Part shown: piece after piece, positions 9,981 to 19,550 of the stretch
How the letters are laid out: every line of letters begins with the position of its first letter
How positions within the stretch are numbered: position 1 is the first letter of the stretch
The notes under the pieces: generated by a model
Seen by the model: only the letters and a program-made list of their open reading frames with translations
What the model was told of the DNA's origin: nothing
Databases searched by the model: none
Source: CAWIVH01 sp963839475
GTDB lineage: Bacteria; Acidobacteriota; UBA6911
Direction of reading: 5' to 3'
Length of the DNA: 64,000 bases
Assembly (NCBI GenBank): GCA_963839475.1
Contig: CAWIVH010000018.1
Location: 868,001-932,000 of the forward strand
Program-made: the position numbers and the translations under genes

Positions 9981-12842
9981 ATGGATCCGGAACGGTGGAA
10001 GCAGATCAGGCATGTCTGTCACTCAGCTCTGGAGCTTGAGCCCGACCGGCGGGAGGCATATCTCAAGGAAGCCTGCGCCGGCGATGATTCCATCCTGAAA
10101 GAAGTCGAATCGTTGCTCGCACTGCAATCGGAAGCGGCAGGCGTCTTCGATTCGCCTGCCCTTGATGCGGCCGCCAGGGCACTTGCCGAGGAAAAAGAAG
10201 CTGAGCTTCGCCCGGACCTTGTCGGCCGCACATTGCAGCACTACCGCATCATCGCGAAGATAGGCGAGGGCGGCATGGGTGTGGTCTACCGTGCCCGGGA
10301 TGAGCACCTGAAACGGGACATCGCCATTAAGGTGCTTCCACCGGAATTGATGATCGATCCCGAGCGCAAAAAGCGGTTTGTTCAGGAAGCGCGCGCTGCT
10401 TCAGCCCTCAATCATCCGAACATCGTTACGATCTACGACGTCACATCCGAAGGCGGCATCGACTTCATTGCCATGGAGCTTGTCGCCGGCAAGACGCTCG
10501 ATCAGAAGATCGGGCGCAAAGGGATGAAGTTCCCCGATACATTGAAATGCGCGATTCAGATTGCTGATGCCCTTGCGACAGCGCATTCGGCCGGGATTAT
10601 CCATAGGGATTTGAAGCCGGCCAATATCCTGGTGACGGAAAGCGGCCATGTAAAAGTGCTGGACTTCGGGCTGGCGAAGCTGACACAGCCGCCGAACGGT
10701 GAAGGGATTGATTCTTCTTCAGCGGCGATGTCTACAGAAGAAGGGCGGGTCATGGGGACGGCGGCTTATATGTCGCCGGAGCAGGCGCAAGGGAAACTCG
10801 TCGATGCGCGGTCGGACATCTTTTCTTTCGGTGCGGTTCTCTACGAGATGGCAACCGGGCAACGGGCGTTCCCGGGAGATAATACGGCTTCGATTATCTC
10901 GGAAATTATAAAAAGTGATCCCCCTTCGCTGAATGCAGCTAGTCCCCAGGATTTCGAAAAGATCATCAAGCACTGCCTGCGCAAGGATTCTGCGCGGCGT
11001 TTTCAGCACATGGATGACGTCAAGGTAGCCCTTGAGGACCTTAAGGATGCGTGCGAATCAGGCAAGCCGGACAAACCAGAAGCGCGCCCGCAGCGAGCGG
11101 GACGCTGTATTGCAATATGGACCTCCGCCGCCATTCTGCTGATTCTGGCCCTGGGCACAATGTTCATTGTTTACCGCCAGTCATCAAGGAAGGCACCATC
11201 CTTCAGCGTCGTTCCGTTGACAAGCTACCCAGGTGTTCAACAGCAGCCGAGTTTTTCGCCCGATGGTAGCCGCGTGGCCTTCAGTTGGAACGGCGAAAAA
11301 GAGGACAACTACGATATCTACATAAAACCTTTGGGGCCAGGGCCTGCGCGCAGGCTCACCTCGGATCCTGCTCCTGATTCCCTACCGAAGTGGTCTCCGG
11401 ATGGCAGCTGGATTTCTTTTTCGCGCGGAGGGTTCACCTATCTGATCTCACCTGAAGGGGGGGTCGAAAGAAAACTATGCCGTGGGCCGGCACATTCATG
11501 GACTCCAGATGGGAAATTCCTGGCAATAAATCTGAAGGAGTCGGTCTCGAAGCCCTGGATGCTCTACTTCGTGTCGGTCGAAACGGGAGAAAAGGAAGGT
11601 CCGCTGAATTCATCGCAACCGGGTAGATTGGGAGACATACAGCCGGTGTTTTCCCCCAATGGAAGAAGCATGGCTTTCACGCGGTTTTCGGGATCTGTTG
11701 GTTTTGTTAACGACATTTACGTTTTGCCCCTCGTGAACGGCAAGCCGGGCGGGGAGGCCTGGGGTCTAACCAATGACAACCGCTTTGTATTAAGCCTGGC
11801 CTGGACGACGGATAGCAGTGAAATTGTCTTCTCGTCCAATCGCAGCGGGCGTGCCAGTCTTTGGAGGATAGCCGTTTCTCCTGGCGCGGAGCCACAACGG
11901 ATTCCTGGTACAGATGATGGGGGCAGCTCTACGATCTCCAGGAGCACACCCAGCCGGCTCGTTTACACGCGGGGGTATTCCAACGATAACATATGGCGCA
12001 CGCAGATTACCGGTAATGGAACTATCGCCAGTGTTCCTGAACGGATTATCGCTTCCAAAAATATAGAATGGGACCCCCAGTATTCTCCGAATGGGGACAG
12101 GATCGCCTTTCGCTCCAACAGATCTGGTTTCATCGAGATCATGGTCTGCAACAGCGACGGGTCGAATCCAGTGGCATTGACTTCCTTCAATGGTGCCCGG
12201 CAAGCGGGTTCGCCGCGCTGGTCACCGGACGGCCGACGGATCGCCTTTGACAGCGAGGGCCCAGACGACGCGAAAATATTCATTATCGATGCGGATGGCG
12301 GCGCACCACGCCCTCTGACCACGGGCGATTGGCGGGATATAAGACCCAGCTGGTCACGAAATGGCGACTGGATATATTTCGGAACCAATCGTTCGGGAAC
12401 ATTCCAGATCTGGAAACTATCGGCCACCGGTGAAAATGTCCAGCAAGTCACGCGGGATGGCGGTACTGAGGCATTCGAATCGCCGGACGGCCAAACATTG
12501 TTCTATTCCAAGGAATCAGCAGCCACACCAGGCCTCTATAGTGTACCCGTTGAAGGGGGGAAGGAAGCTGCCATCCCAATGTTGTCGGCCGTCAATTTAG
12601 GTTATTGGGCAGTAGCGGATCGGGGCATTTATTTTGTCGATTTTATCGGCGTCGGGCCGAAGGAACCCGTGCCGGTGAGGTTTTTCGATTTTCAAATACA
12701 GAAATTGTCTCAAATAGGCACGATAGAAAAGTTAATTCTGGGAATATGTGGTTTTTCCGTAACCCGCGATGGTAGTTGGATGATCTGGACACAAAGAGAC
12801 CGCTCCGAATCTAACCTCATGCTGATTGACAACTTCCGCTGA
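9981..12842 (+). CDS. Ser/Thr protein kinase with C-terminal TolB/PD40 beta-propeller (paralogue 3)
   Basis: A 953-residue third copy with the same architecture and all kinase motifs (GEGGMG, IAIKV, IIHRDLKPANI, DFGLAK), a hydrophobic anchor around residues 375-395, and a PD40 propeller. The gene is mosaic. Its first roughly 320 bases are nearly identical to paralogue 1, including a run over 200 bases with no difference. The next segment (about 10310-10525) matches paralogue 2, and then features of paralogue 1 return (for example bases 10870-10970). This is most simply explained by gene conversion among the tandem copies. It is set apart from kinase 2 by 239 bases and may have its own promoter. 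Confidence 0.93.
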   Translation: MDPERWKQIRHVCHSALELEPDRREAYLKEACAGDDSILKEVESLLALQSEAAGVFDSPALDAAARALAEEKEAELRPDLVGRTLQHYRIIAKIGEGGMGVVYRARDEHLKRDIAIKVLPPELMIDPERKKRFVQEARAASALNHPNIVTIYDVTSEGGIDFIAMELVAGKTLDQKIGRKGMKFPDTLKCAIQIADALATAHSAGIIHRDLKPANILVTESGHVKVLDFGLAKLTQPPNGEGIDSSSAAMSTEEGRVMGTAAYMSPEQAQGKLVDARSDIFSFGAVLYEMATGQRAFPGDNTASIISEIIKSDPPSLNAASPQDFEKIIKHCLRKDSARRFQHMDDVKVALEDLKDACESGKPDKPEARPQRAGRCIAIWTSAAILLILALGTMFIVYRQSSRKAPSFSVVPLTSYPGVQQQPSFSPDGSRVAFSWNGEKEDNYDIYIKPLGPGPARRLTSDPAPDSLPKWSPDGSWISFSRGGFTYLISPEGGVERKLCRGPAHSWTPDGKFLAINLKESVSKPWMLYFVSVETGEKEGPLNSSQPGRLGDIQPVFSPNGRSMAFTRFSGSVGFVNDIYVLPLVNGKPGGEAWGLTNDNRFVLSLAWTTDSSEIVFSSNRSGRASLWRIAVSPGAEPQRIPGTDDGGSSTISRSTPSRLVYTRGYSNDNIWRTQITGNGTIASVPERIIASKNIEWDPQYSPNGDRIAFRSNRSGFIEIMVCNSDGSNPVALTSFNGARQAGSPRWSPDGRRIAFDSEGPDDAKIFIIDADGGAPRPLTTGDWRDIRPSWSRNGDWIYFGTNRSGTFQIWKLSATGENVQQVTRDGGTEAFESPDGQTLFYSKESAATPGLYSVPVEGGKEAAIPMLSAVNLGYWAVADRGIYFVDFIGVGPKEPVPVRFFDFQIQKLSQIGTIEKLILGICGFSVTRDGSWMIWTQRDRSESNLMLIDNFR

Positions 12843-12863
12843 TGCTCGATTCATCGTAGCATC
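12841..12863 (+). terminator. Hairpin overlapping the stop codon of kinase 3
   Basis: GATGCT at 12841-12846 pairs with AGCATC at 12858-12863, and inner CGA/TCG pairs continue the stem with one bulged T. The dyad starts within the TGA stop. No U-run follows, so a Rho-independent terminator is not shown; it may stabilise the 3' end of the message. Confidence 0.35.
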
Positions 12864-13289
12864 GAGAAGTCAGATACCTGCTGCCGGCGTAAAGGGATGG
12901 CAGATTCACCACCCCTGCGCGCGCAGTCACGTGACGCGTTTGCCAGTCGGAAATAAACCCTGATCCACACCGCGAATTGATTTTGCCGGCCCGCCCTCAA
13001 ATGCCGAAAAGGGGCGGGGATCGCTCTCGTGAGGAGTTGAGCCTGGCTGCGGCGGCCAGCACAGACTTGATCAGCTAACGTGCAATTCTTGGCAGAAATC
13101 GCGCCATGATCTCCCATATCGCGACTTTGCGGCACTAATCCTCCCAAACCTGCATGCGGATACTGCCAATGTGATTAATTCAAATCCAATCACCGATTTT
13201 GGCGCATACTTAATTCGATGTTGCTCCTTTAACAGATCCTGTTTCCTTGTTTACGTTGGAGTGCCAATCGACACATCTGAGGATGGGCC
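12864..13289. other. Gene-free region upstream of exported protein gene
   Basis: Roughly 430 bases with no plausible gene. It contains the first copy (13112-13132) of a 21-base sequence that recurs at 13856-13876, followed by A/T-rich DNA before the gene at 13290. Probably regulatory. Confidence 0.4.
13112..13132 (+). repeat. Direct repeat copy 1 (core GCGACTTTGCGG)
   Basis: This 21-mer matches 13856-13876 at 19 of 21 positions in the same orientation. Each copy lies about 100-180 bases upstream of a gene encoding a protein with a signal peptide, so a shared regulatory site is possible. An insertion-sequence end is the alternative. Confidence 0.5.
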
Positions 13290-13814
13290 ATGAAGACTTC
13301 GCTGAGCATGATCTTTTTAATCACCCTTTCAGTCGTGGCAGGCGCACATGCCTACTATTTGGGTGAAGAGCAGATTGGCCCCGATCATCCGAGCCAGCCG
13401 GCGGCAGATCAACCTGAATGGCCCCGAGGGATCGTGGACCTGGCTCGACAGCGGACTCGGGTTTATTCCTCATGGGTGAACGGTAATGAAAACTTTTATT
13501 TCAAAGTGGACGCCGAGGGAGCAAGCACTTTATTAGATCTATATGCCAAGGCACACACCAAGGATCATGATCTCCTGATCGATCTCGAAAAAGGGATTGC
13601 TAAAACCTTCAAAGGCATGCCCATCCCATACAACATCAGGCTTCATGTTCCCAGTGATATCTTCCTGGCTTTGAAACCAGACGAGACCGTTCAGATGACT
13701 CTGAGTCTCGGTGACAACCCAGACCTCTGGAAGCACATAGCCATCCCTGAAAATGTAAGAGTTAAGGCGCAGAAGAACGTCAGAGCGGCTCTTGGCATTG
13801 TAATTGAGCGATAG
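13290..13814 (+). CDS. Small exported protein of unknown function
   Basis: A 174-residue protein that I do not recognise. The first about 22 residues are a signal peptide (MKTSLS, hydrophobic core, then GAHA before the mature part). The mature protein is mixed alpha/beta, without cysteines, with no obvious lipobox or membrane segment. A GAGGATGGGCC sequence just upstream supports the ATG at 13290. It is flanked by the two copies of a 21-base direct repeat. Likely periplasmic or secreted. Confidence 0.7.
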   Translation: MKTSLSMIFLITLSVVAGAHAYYLGEEQIGPDHPSQPAADQPEWPRGIVDLARQRTRVYSSWVNGNENFYFKVDAEGASTLLDLYAKAHTKDHDLLIDLEKGIAKTFKGMPIPYNIRLHVPSDIFLALKPDETVQMTLSLGDNPDLWKHIAIPENVRVKAQKNVRAALGIVIER

Positions 13815-13855
13815 CCAAGTACCTTAGATTCAAACTTCCAAGGAACGGAACTATG

Positions 13856-13876
13856 TCCCACATTGCGACTTTGCGG
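13856..13876 (+). repeat. Direct repeat copy 2 (core GCGACTTTGCGG)
   Basis: Second copy of the 21-base repeat at 13112-13132. It lies about 100 bases upstream of the signal-peptide ORF at 13979. Confidence 0.5.
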
Positions 13877-13978
13877 GATGTAAATGTTAGAATGCGATTA
13901 ATAAGAAGTACGTGGAATTCATGGAACAACCCTGCGGCAACGGCCCTCTAATAAGGGCAGTTCCACCGAGGAGGCAAT

Positions 13979-14439
13979 ATGAAATGCTTTCATGCGTTCC
14001 TCTCACTTCTGCTGCTGGCCTCGTCAATTCCCGCTCGGGGCCAGGACCCAGCAAAGCCCCAGGAATTGATGAATTTCCAGAATCCGGATGATCGGACCCA
14101 GGTGTCAGTTTGCGACGCAACTGCGCACCCCTGAGCGACCCCATCAGCGTGGGCTCCAACATCCAGAAATCAAAGCTCCTATCTTCCGGGAAGCCTGTCT
14201 ACCCGCCTGGATCGAAAGGCGCTGGGGAGATTGTCATCGTCCTGACTATTAACGAAGATGGGGCCGTGTACTCGATCCGCTTCCTTCGCTGTCCAGAGCT
14301 GCTAAGAGAGCCCGTGCGGGCCGCGATCTGCAAATGGCGTTACAAACCGACGTATCTTGATATTCATAGTAAGCTCAAACCGAGTCCGGTGCGAGCCATC
14401 GTAAGTTTTTCATACGTCCTCGGAGGATACCGCCTTTAG
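13979..14439 (+). pseudogene. TonB C-terminal-like protein, frameshifted
   Basis: ATG at 13979, after a GAGGAGG ribosome-binding site, opens a frame with a clear signal peptide (MKCFHAFLSLLLLAS, then ARGQ) that stops at 14134. The adjacent frame, readable from about 14104 to 14439, encodes a TonB-C-like domain with VYPPGSKGAG and VLTINEDGAV, followed by a Trp-Arg-Tyr-Lys-Pro near the C-terminus. In intact relatives the signal peptide and this domain are one exported protein. Here they lie in different frames and overlap, so the gene is probably broken by an indel near 14100-14134. A separate TTG start at 14110 is possible but lacks a signal peptide. Possible role: TonB-like or energy-independent envelope protein. 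Confidence 0.55.
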
Positions 14440-14673
14440 TATAGGGAAATTAGGATTTTGCGACAACCGGCTCTTGCGAGGATAAATGAATCTGCCAGGG
14501 TACGTCAGGATTAGTTGCGAGAACGCGACTTCCTGGGAATGTGACTCAAGCTCTAGATCCACTCTTCCGCTGTATTTTAAATGGTTTATAGTTATTTAGT
14601 CTTAAAACGGATGCAAAGGAGGGCGTGGACACTTGAATCCATTGATGCAGCTTCGCTTTCGCCGTGAGTTGTC

Positions 14674-16191
14674 ATGACCCCAGTCGAAGACAGCCACGAA
14701 TCGGTTGAACAGGAAAATGAGCGGCCGCGTGGCTACTTGGCGGCGGCTCTCGCTCATGTCGCCGCAGATGAGGAATTGAGGCGGTCCGAGGAGAAGTATC
14801 GCCGCCTCCATGAGACACTAATCGACGCTTTCGTACACGTGGACATGGCCGGCCGCATCCTCGAGTTCAACGATGCCTACTGGCAGATGCTCGGCTATGA
14901 GTCGGAGGAGTTGCTCGCCCTTTCGTACCAACAGATCACTCCCGCCAAATGGCATGTCATTGAGGCGGACATCATCGAACGGCAGGTGCTGGCCCGGGGG
15001 CATTCGGACGTCTACGAAAAGGAGTATCAGCGAAAAGACGGGACCATCTTCCCCGTGGAACTGAGAACCATCCTCATCCGGGACTCTGGTGGCGCCCCGT
15101 CAGGCATGTGGGCGATAATACGTGATATCACAGATCGAAAGCGCGCAGAACAGGATCTCCGCCACAGCGAGTCATGGCTAACGTCAGCCATCGAAGTTGC
15201 AGCAATCGGCCTTTACCGTCAGGTGGGGCCCTCGGACAACCGTTCGACCTTCCTAGACGGAGGCGCGCGCGCCCTCCTCGGCATTCCCCAGGATCAGGAG
15301 TATCGGACCCACGAATACTGGATCGAGCACCTGCATCCTGAGGATCTTCCGCACGTTGCCGAAGTGTCGCGGACTTTCGAATCAGGAAGCGCTTCCCGTG
15401 CCGTCGTTGAATACCGTTATGTTAGGAACAACAACGACATCGTATGGATTCGGCACGCAGCCGAGGCGGCTGAGCGCGACGCCGAGGGTCGTGCGACCGT
15501 TGTGATCGGCATTCTCCAGGATGTGACAGAGCAGAAGCTGGCAGAGGAGGCGCTGCGCAACTTGAGCCGGCGGCTGATCGCGGCCCAAGAGGAGGAACGC
15601 TCGCGCATCGCACGTGAACTTCACGACGGGATCTGCCAGACGCTCGCGCTGCTGTCGATAAACCTCGACCAGTTCAATCGGTCTCACCCGGACGCTGCAC
15701 AGCTCGGAGGTATCCGCGACCTCATCGATGAGGTGGAGCGCCTGGCAGCCGATGTGCGTCGCATGTCACACGACCTCGCGCCTCTGTGGCTGGAGCAGTT
15801 GGGTCTCAAGACGGCAATCCAGTTGTTGTGCAGAAACTTGACAAAAACATCCAAAATAGCGATCGACTGCGAGGTGCACGAGGTTTCTGGGCATATTCCG
15901 CGCGCCGTGAGCCTATGTCTGTACCGTGTCCTCCAGGAAGCGCTGCAGAACGCAATCAAGCACAGCGATGCCAGCAATGCGAACGTCACCGTCAAAATGA
16001 CCGAGGGCGGGTTGCTGATGACCATCACCGACAATGGACGTGGCTTCGAGACAGCCGAGCCTCGGATCACAGCAGCAGCCGGACTCGCCAACATGCGTGA
16101 GCGGGTGCGGGCGGTATCCGGGCGATTCCAGATCGAATCGAGTCTGGGAGCGGGTACGCGCATAGACGTTCGAGTGCCGTGCTCGTATTGA
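14674..16191 (+). CDS. PAS-PAS sensor histidine kinase of the NarX/DegS type
   Basis: A 505-residue sensor kinase without membrane segments, so likely cytoplasmic. PAS domain 1 spans about 40-160 and ends in the PAC signature IIRDITDRKRAE. PAS 2 spans about 165-290 and ends in ILQDVTEQKLAEE. The HisKA_3 dimerisation domain carries His317 in RIARELHDGICQ. The HATPase_c domain has the N box NAIKH, the G1 box DNGRGF and the G2 box GLANMRERV. It should phosphorylate a LuxR/NarL-type response regulator, but none is encoded nearby. The usual partner is missing because phage DNA resumes 256 bases downstream. The ligand of the PAS domains cannot be told. Confidence 0.9.
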   Translation: MTPVEDSHESVEQENERPRGYLAAALAHVAADEELRRSEEKYRRLHETLIDAFVHVDMAGRILEFNDAYWQMLGYESEELLALSYQQITPAKWHVIEADIIERQVLARGHSDVYEKEYQRKDGTIFPVELRTILIRDSGGAPSGMWAIIRDITDRKRAEQDLRHSESWLTSAIEVAAIGLYRQVGPSDNRSTFLDGGARALLGIPQDQEYRTHEYWIEHLHPEDLPHVAEVSRTFESGSASRAVVEYRYVRNNNDIVWIRHAAEAAERDAEGRATVVIGILQDVTEQKLAEEALRNLSRRLIAAQEEERSRIARELHDGICQTLALLSINLDQFNRSHPDAAQLGGIRDLIDEVERLAADVRRMSHDLAPLWLEQLGLKTAIQLLCRNLTKTSKIAIDCEVHEVSGHIPRAVSLCLYRVLQEALQNAIKHSDASNANVTVKMTEGGLLMTITDNGRGFETAEPRITAAAGLANMRERVRAVSGRFQIESSLGAGTRIDVRVPCSY

Positions 16192-16447
16192 ACCAGTACA
16201 CCGCTGCTATTCTGGTCCTCGCTACTTGATATCTTTGGCTTCGCGCTCCCGGCGTCCACATGCCGCGTCCCTGCGTGCATACGTTCCAACCGTCATGCGA
16301 GTGACGTGTGAAGCAGTCATCGTCTGTGCACGCTCATCAGGGCAAGTAACTCTGCTCAACTCCTCGAAAACGGGCATGTGGGAAGCGGCCTCTTGAGTCG
16401 AATTTGATGCTCCACCAGAAGAATAGTCAATTCTCCGCATTAGCCAA
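16192..16447. other. Right junction between chromosomal-type block and phage tail genes
   Basis: 256 bases with no gene. Sequence character changes abruptly from the histidine-kinase region to the strongly GC-biased phage tail gene at about 16440. No terminal inverted repeats or duplicated target could be found by eye against the left junction near 3650. Confidence 0.45.
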
Positions 16448-19400
16448 GTGCTGACCGCTATCTATCACTATTACGTCGACTGGAACGGCGACGGGGATTT
16501 CTCCGACTCGAGCGAGGACATCTCGGCATTCGTCCTGCAAGCCTCCTGGGAGCGCGGAGCAGACAGCGCCTCTCCTCTTGCAGGGCGGGCCAAGGCCGGG
16601 AGCTGCCGGATCCTTCTCGACAACTCCGACTCGCGCTTTTCGAGCTACAACGCCTCGAGCCCGCTCTGCGGGCTGATACTCCCGCACCGGCGGGTCCGGA
16701 TCACGATGAAAATCGGCGCGGGCAACGAAGAAATCCAGTGGCAGGGGTTCCTCGACTCGCTGATCCCGACTCCCGGGGAAAGGGTCACGGTCTCGACAGC
16801 CGAACTCGTCGCCCTGGGGCCGCTCGCCCACCCGAGCCTGCAGACCCTTGTATCCGTTCCCATGCACACGGACATCAAAACGGGCGCCGCGATCAATGAA
16901 ATCCTCGACCAGGTCGGATGGCCTGCCGGTGACCGCAGGATCGACGCCGGCCAGAGCACGATGTCGCGATGGTGGATTGCGGGTCAGACAACGGCGCTTC
17001 AGGCCCTCCGCGACCTCGAGGAGACCGAAACGGGCCGCCTTTGTGAAACCAAAGACGGAAAGATCGCCTTCGAGGACCGCGCCCATCGGCTTAACTCGCC
17101 CCACACCGTTTCGCAGGCAGGCTACGGTACGGACCTGAATCTCTGGAGCCTTCGCCAGGAGGACGCCCTCAATGGGATCTATAACCGCATCGACGCCGAA
17201 GTCCGGACCTTCGACCAGTCGGAGGAGATGGTCCTGTGGACGCTCTCGGGTGAGCCGCCCTCGTTGGCGGCGGGAGCAGCTCTTTCAATCAGGGGCGTCT
17301 ACCCCACGCCCGGCGCTTCGACCAGTCATGTCGCGGTCAAGGAGTGGACCACGATCGACTACCAGGCAAACAGCCAGGCGGACGGCGGCGGTTCGGATCT
17401 GACGGAGTTTGTCGACATAACTGCAACGAAGCTCGACACCGAGATCAAACTCGAGATTGAAAACACCGGGAGCCAGGAAGCATTCATCACACTGCTTCAG
17501 TATCATGGCTTTGCCGTCGTCGAGAGCGACCCGCTGAAGGTTTCGGCCGAGGATACAGAGAGCCAGGCGCAGTTTGGGTATCTTCCCTACCCGATCCCCG
17601 GAAAGTTCCTGACCTCGATCAGGGAGGCAAAAGACCGCTGCGAGCACCTGCTTGCCCTCTGCAAGGACCCGCTTCCGGTCGTCTCCTTCGACCTGAAGGC
17701 GAACTACGATGCCGACCATCTGCTCGAAGCACAAAGGCGCGACCTGAGCGACCGCATCACGATCCTGGCCGGGGAGGAGACGGGGCTTTACATCAACGAT
17801 GGTTTCTTCGTCGAGTGGATGCGCCACACCGTCGGGAGGGACAGGCTCCACACCGTGAGCCTCCTGTGCTCGGCAGTCAAATCGCACCACTGGCCGGCGT
17901 CGGGAGAGCCTTATGACCCCAAGACGATCCCCGAGCCGACGGGAGGAGGCGAGCCTCATGTCCCCGACGACATCTTCGAAACCGCCGCGGGGTCGGGCCT
18001 CCGGGTCACGTTCGGGGCGACGGCCTGGAAGTGGAACGCCGACATATCGGAGGCGGAGTTCCGCGCGAAACTCTTCACGGAAGGCGAGCGGCCGGACTAT
18101 GCGGACCTCCGGACAGTTTCGGAAGGCGGGACGCTTGCCCATAACGGCACGGACCAGCTGGTCCTGACGGGACTGCAGGCAAGCTACTCGGGCAGGAATG
18201 TCCAGATCAAGGGGATGCTCCGGGGACGCTGGTACTTTTCCTTCCGCTTCAAGAACGGGGCGGGCTGGAGCGTCTGGGGTGACGGAAACGACGTCCCGCG
18301 GTATGTCGAGCACTACGTCGACACCGACGACATCAACAAGACCGACAACGGCCCTCCCGCCGACTGGACCGGGACGATCAAGGCCGGCCCGAACCCCTAC
18401 ACCCTGATCATCTCGGCCACGCGACCGAAGGAAAACGGCAACAAGATCATTGCCTGGGGAGTTCAGCTTCACGACAAAACCTTCGACAAGCGCCACGAAT
18501 TCGACGCGAACACGGACGAAGCGACTGTCTATTACGACGGATCGTCCGAGTCCCACGCCTATGACAAAGGCAGGGGAGAGTTCACCCGCCTGAGCGGAGC
18601 GTTTCCGGATCTTTCGGCCAATCCCGACATGATGATCCTGATGGACGTCCGGGGCGGCGAGCCGATCGAGACGTTTTCATTCGGCCTTGTCGGGAAAGTC
18701 GAAAGCAACCTGAACCTCGAATCGGCCTTCGTGAAGTCCGGATCCTCCATCCTGCTCGACGACTACCGCGAAGTCTCGGAGTCGATGTGGCACGAGCCGC
18801 TCATGGGTTTCGAGGACACGCACAACGGGGTGCCGAGGTTCAATGTCCACCACTGCCAGTGGGGGGCGATCACACCTTCAAACCAATCCGGGGACAAGAT
18901 CACCGGGATGGGGGGCTTCAGGCCGGCATTCGATCCCGACGAGGAGGGCATCCACCAGGACATACGCCTCAAGATCGTGAAGCCCCCCTGGCTCTGGAAG
19001 TACACGGACGGATACTTCGGCGAGGAGCCGAACCGGGGCTGGTGGGCCGAGGAGTTCTGGTTTGATACGACCCCCTACGACGACAAAACCGAACTCTTCG
19101 AGACCAAACCGGTCACTTACCCGAGCCGGGTGAAGATCGAAAACGTCGAGGCGCGGGCGATATTCGAAAACTTCTACTCGCGCTCCGATGACGACACCTG
19201 GTTCGACCCTGCGGCCCCGGACGCGGGCACCGGAGGCACGATCCTCGATCCGGATACGGACCCAGTCGTCATCGACTGCAGCCTCGGCCGGATCTTCTAT
19301 CTCCTGATGACGAAAAACCACTCGCTCGCGAAGCCTATCAACGCGAAAAACGGCTCCGTCGTGTGCCTGGTCACGACACAGGACTCCGCCGGCGGCTGGG

Positions 19401-19549
19401 CGCTGTCGCTCGACTCGAAGTTCCACCTCGGGACGGACGTGGCCTCGGCTTCGCTGACACTGACGCCGGGAGCGAGGGATTACATGGGAAGCATCTACTG
19501 CGAAGCCGCGGACCAGTTCGACGTCGTGTCATTCGTGAGGGGGTACTGA
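16448..19549 (+). CDS. Large phage tail protein (distal tail/baseplate-type)
   Basis: A 1033-residue structural protein. The N-terminus (YVDWNGDGDFSD, then GRAKAG and a LPHRRVRI segment) matches the opening of siphovirus tail proteins that follow the tape measure and initiate the tail tip. The middle and C-terminal parts are beta-rich and aromatic, as expected for tail-tip or carbohydrate-contacting modules. The start is a GTG with no good ribosome-binding site, just 10 bases inside the right junction of the inserted block, so the original start codon and leader may have been replaced. The stop is one base from the next ATG, showing tight tail-operon packing. Confidence 0.8.
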   Translation: MLTAIYHYYVDWNGDGDFSDSSEDISAFVLQASWERGADSASPLAGRAKAGSCRILLDNSDSRFSSYNASSPLCGLILPHRRVRITMKIGAGNEEIQWQGFLDSLIPTPGERVTVSTAELVALGPLAHPSLQTLVSVPMHTDIKTGAAINEILDQVGWPAGDRRIDAGQSTMSRWWIAGQTTALQALRDLEETETGRLCETKDGKIAFEDRAHRLNSPHTVSQAGYGTDLNLWSLRQEDALNGIYNRIDAEVRTFDQSEEMVLWTLSGEPPSLAAGAALSIRGVYPTPGASTSHVAVKEWTTIDYQANSQADGGGSDLTEFVDITATKLDTEIKLEIENTGSQEAFITLLQYHGFAVVESDPLKVSAEDTESQAQFGYLPYPIPGKFLTSIREAKDRCEHLLALCKDPLPVVSFDLKANYDADHLLEAQRRDLSDRITILAGEETGLYINDGFFVEWMRHTVGRDRLHTVSLLCSAVKSHHWPASGEPYDPKTIPEPTGGGEPHVPDDIFETAAGSGLRVTFGATAWKWNADISEAEFRAKLFTEGERPDYADLRTVSEGGTLAHNGTDQLVLTGLQASYSGRNVQIKGMLRGRWYFSFRFKNGAGWSVWGDGNDVPRYVEHYVDTDDINKTDNGPPADWTGTIKAGPNPYTLIISATRPKENGNKIIAWGVQLHDKTFDKRHEFDANTDEATVYYDGSSESHAYDKGRGEFTRLSGAFPDLSANPDMMILMDVRGGEPIETFSFGLVGKVESNLNLESAFVKSGSSILLDDYREVSESMWHEPLMGFEDTHNGVPRFNVHHCQWGAITPSNQSGDKITGMGGFRPAFDPDEEGIHQDIRLKIVKPPWLWKYTDGYFGEEPNRGWWAEEFWFDTTPYDDKTELFETKPVTYPSRVKIENVEARAIFENFYSRSDDDTWFDPAAPDAGTGGTILDPDTDPVVIDCSLGRIFYLLMTKNHSLAKPINAKNGSVVCLVTTQDSAGGWALSLDSKFHLGTDVASASLTLTPGARDYMGSIYCEAADQFDVVSFVRGY

Positions 19550-19550
19550 A

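Noticed and set aside
3651..16447. Interpretation of the kinase block as a composite transposon
   Set aside because: No transposase, inverted repeats or target duplication were found at either junction.
17285..18556. 423-codon minus-strand open frame inside the large tail gene
   Set aside because: Same shadow effect in a high-GC gene; composition is Arg/Val/Gly-rich without recognisable motifs and it lies fully inside a well-supported phage gene.
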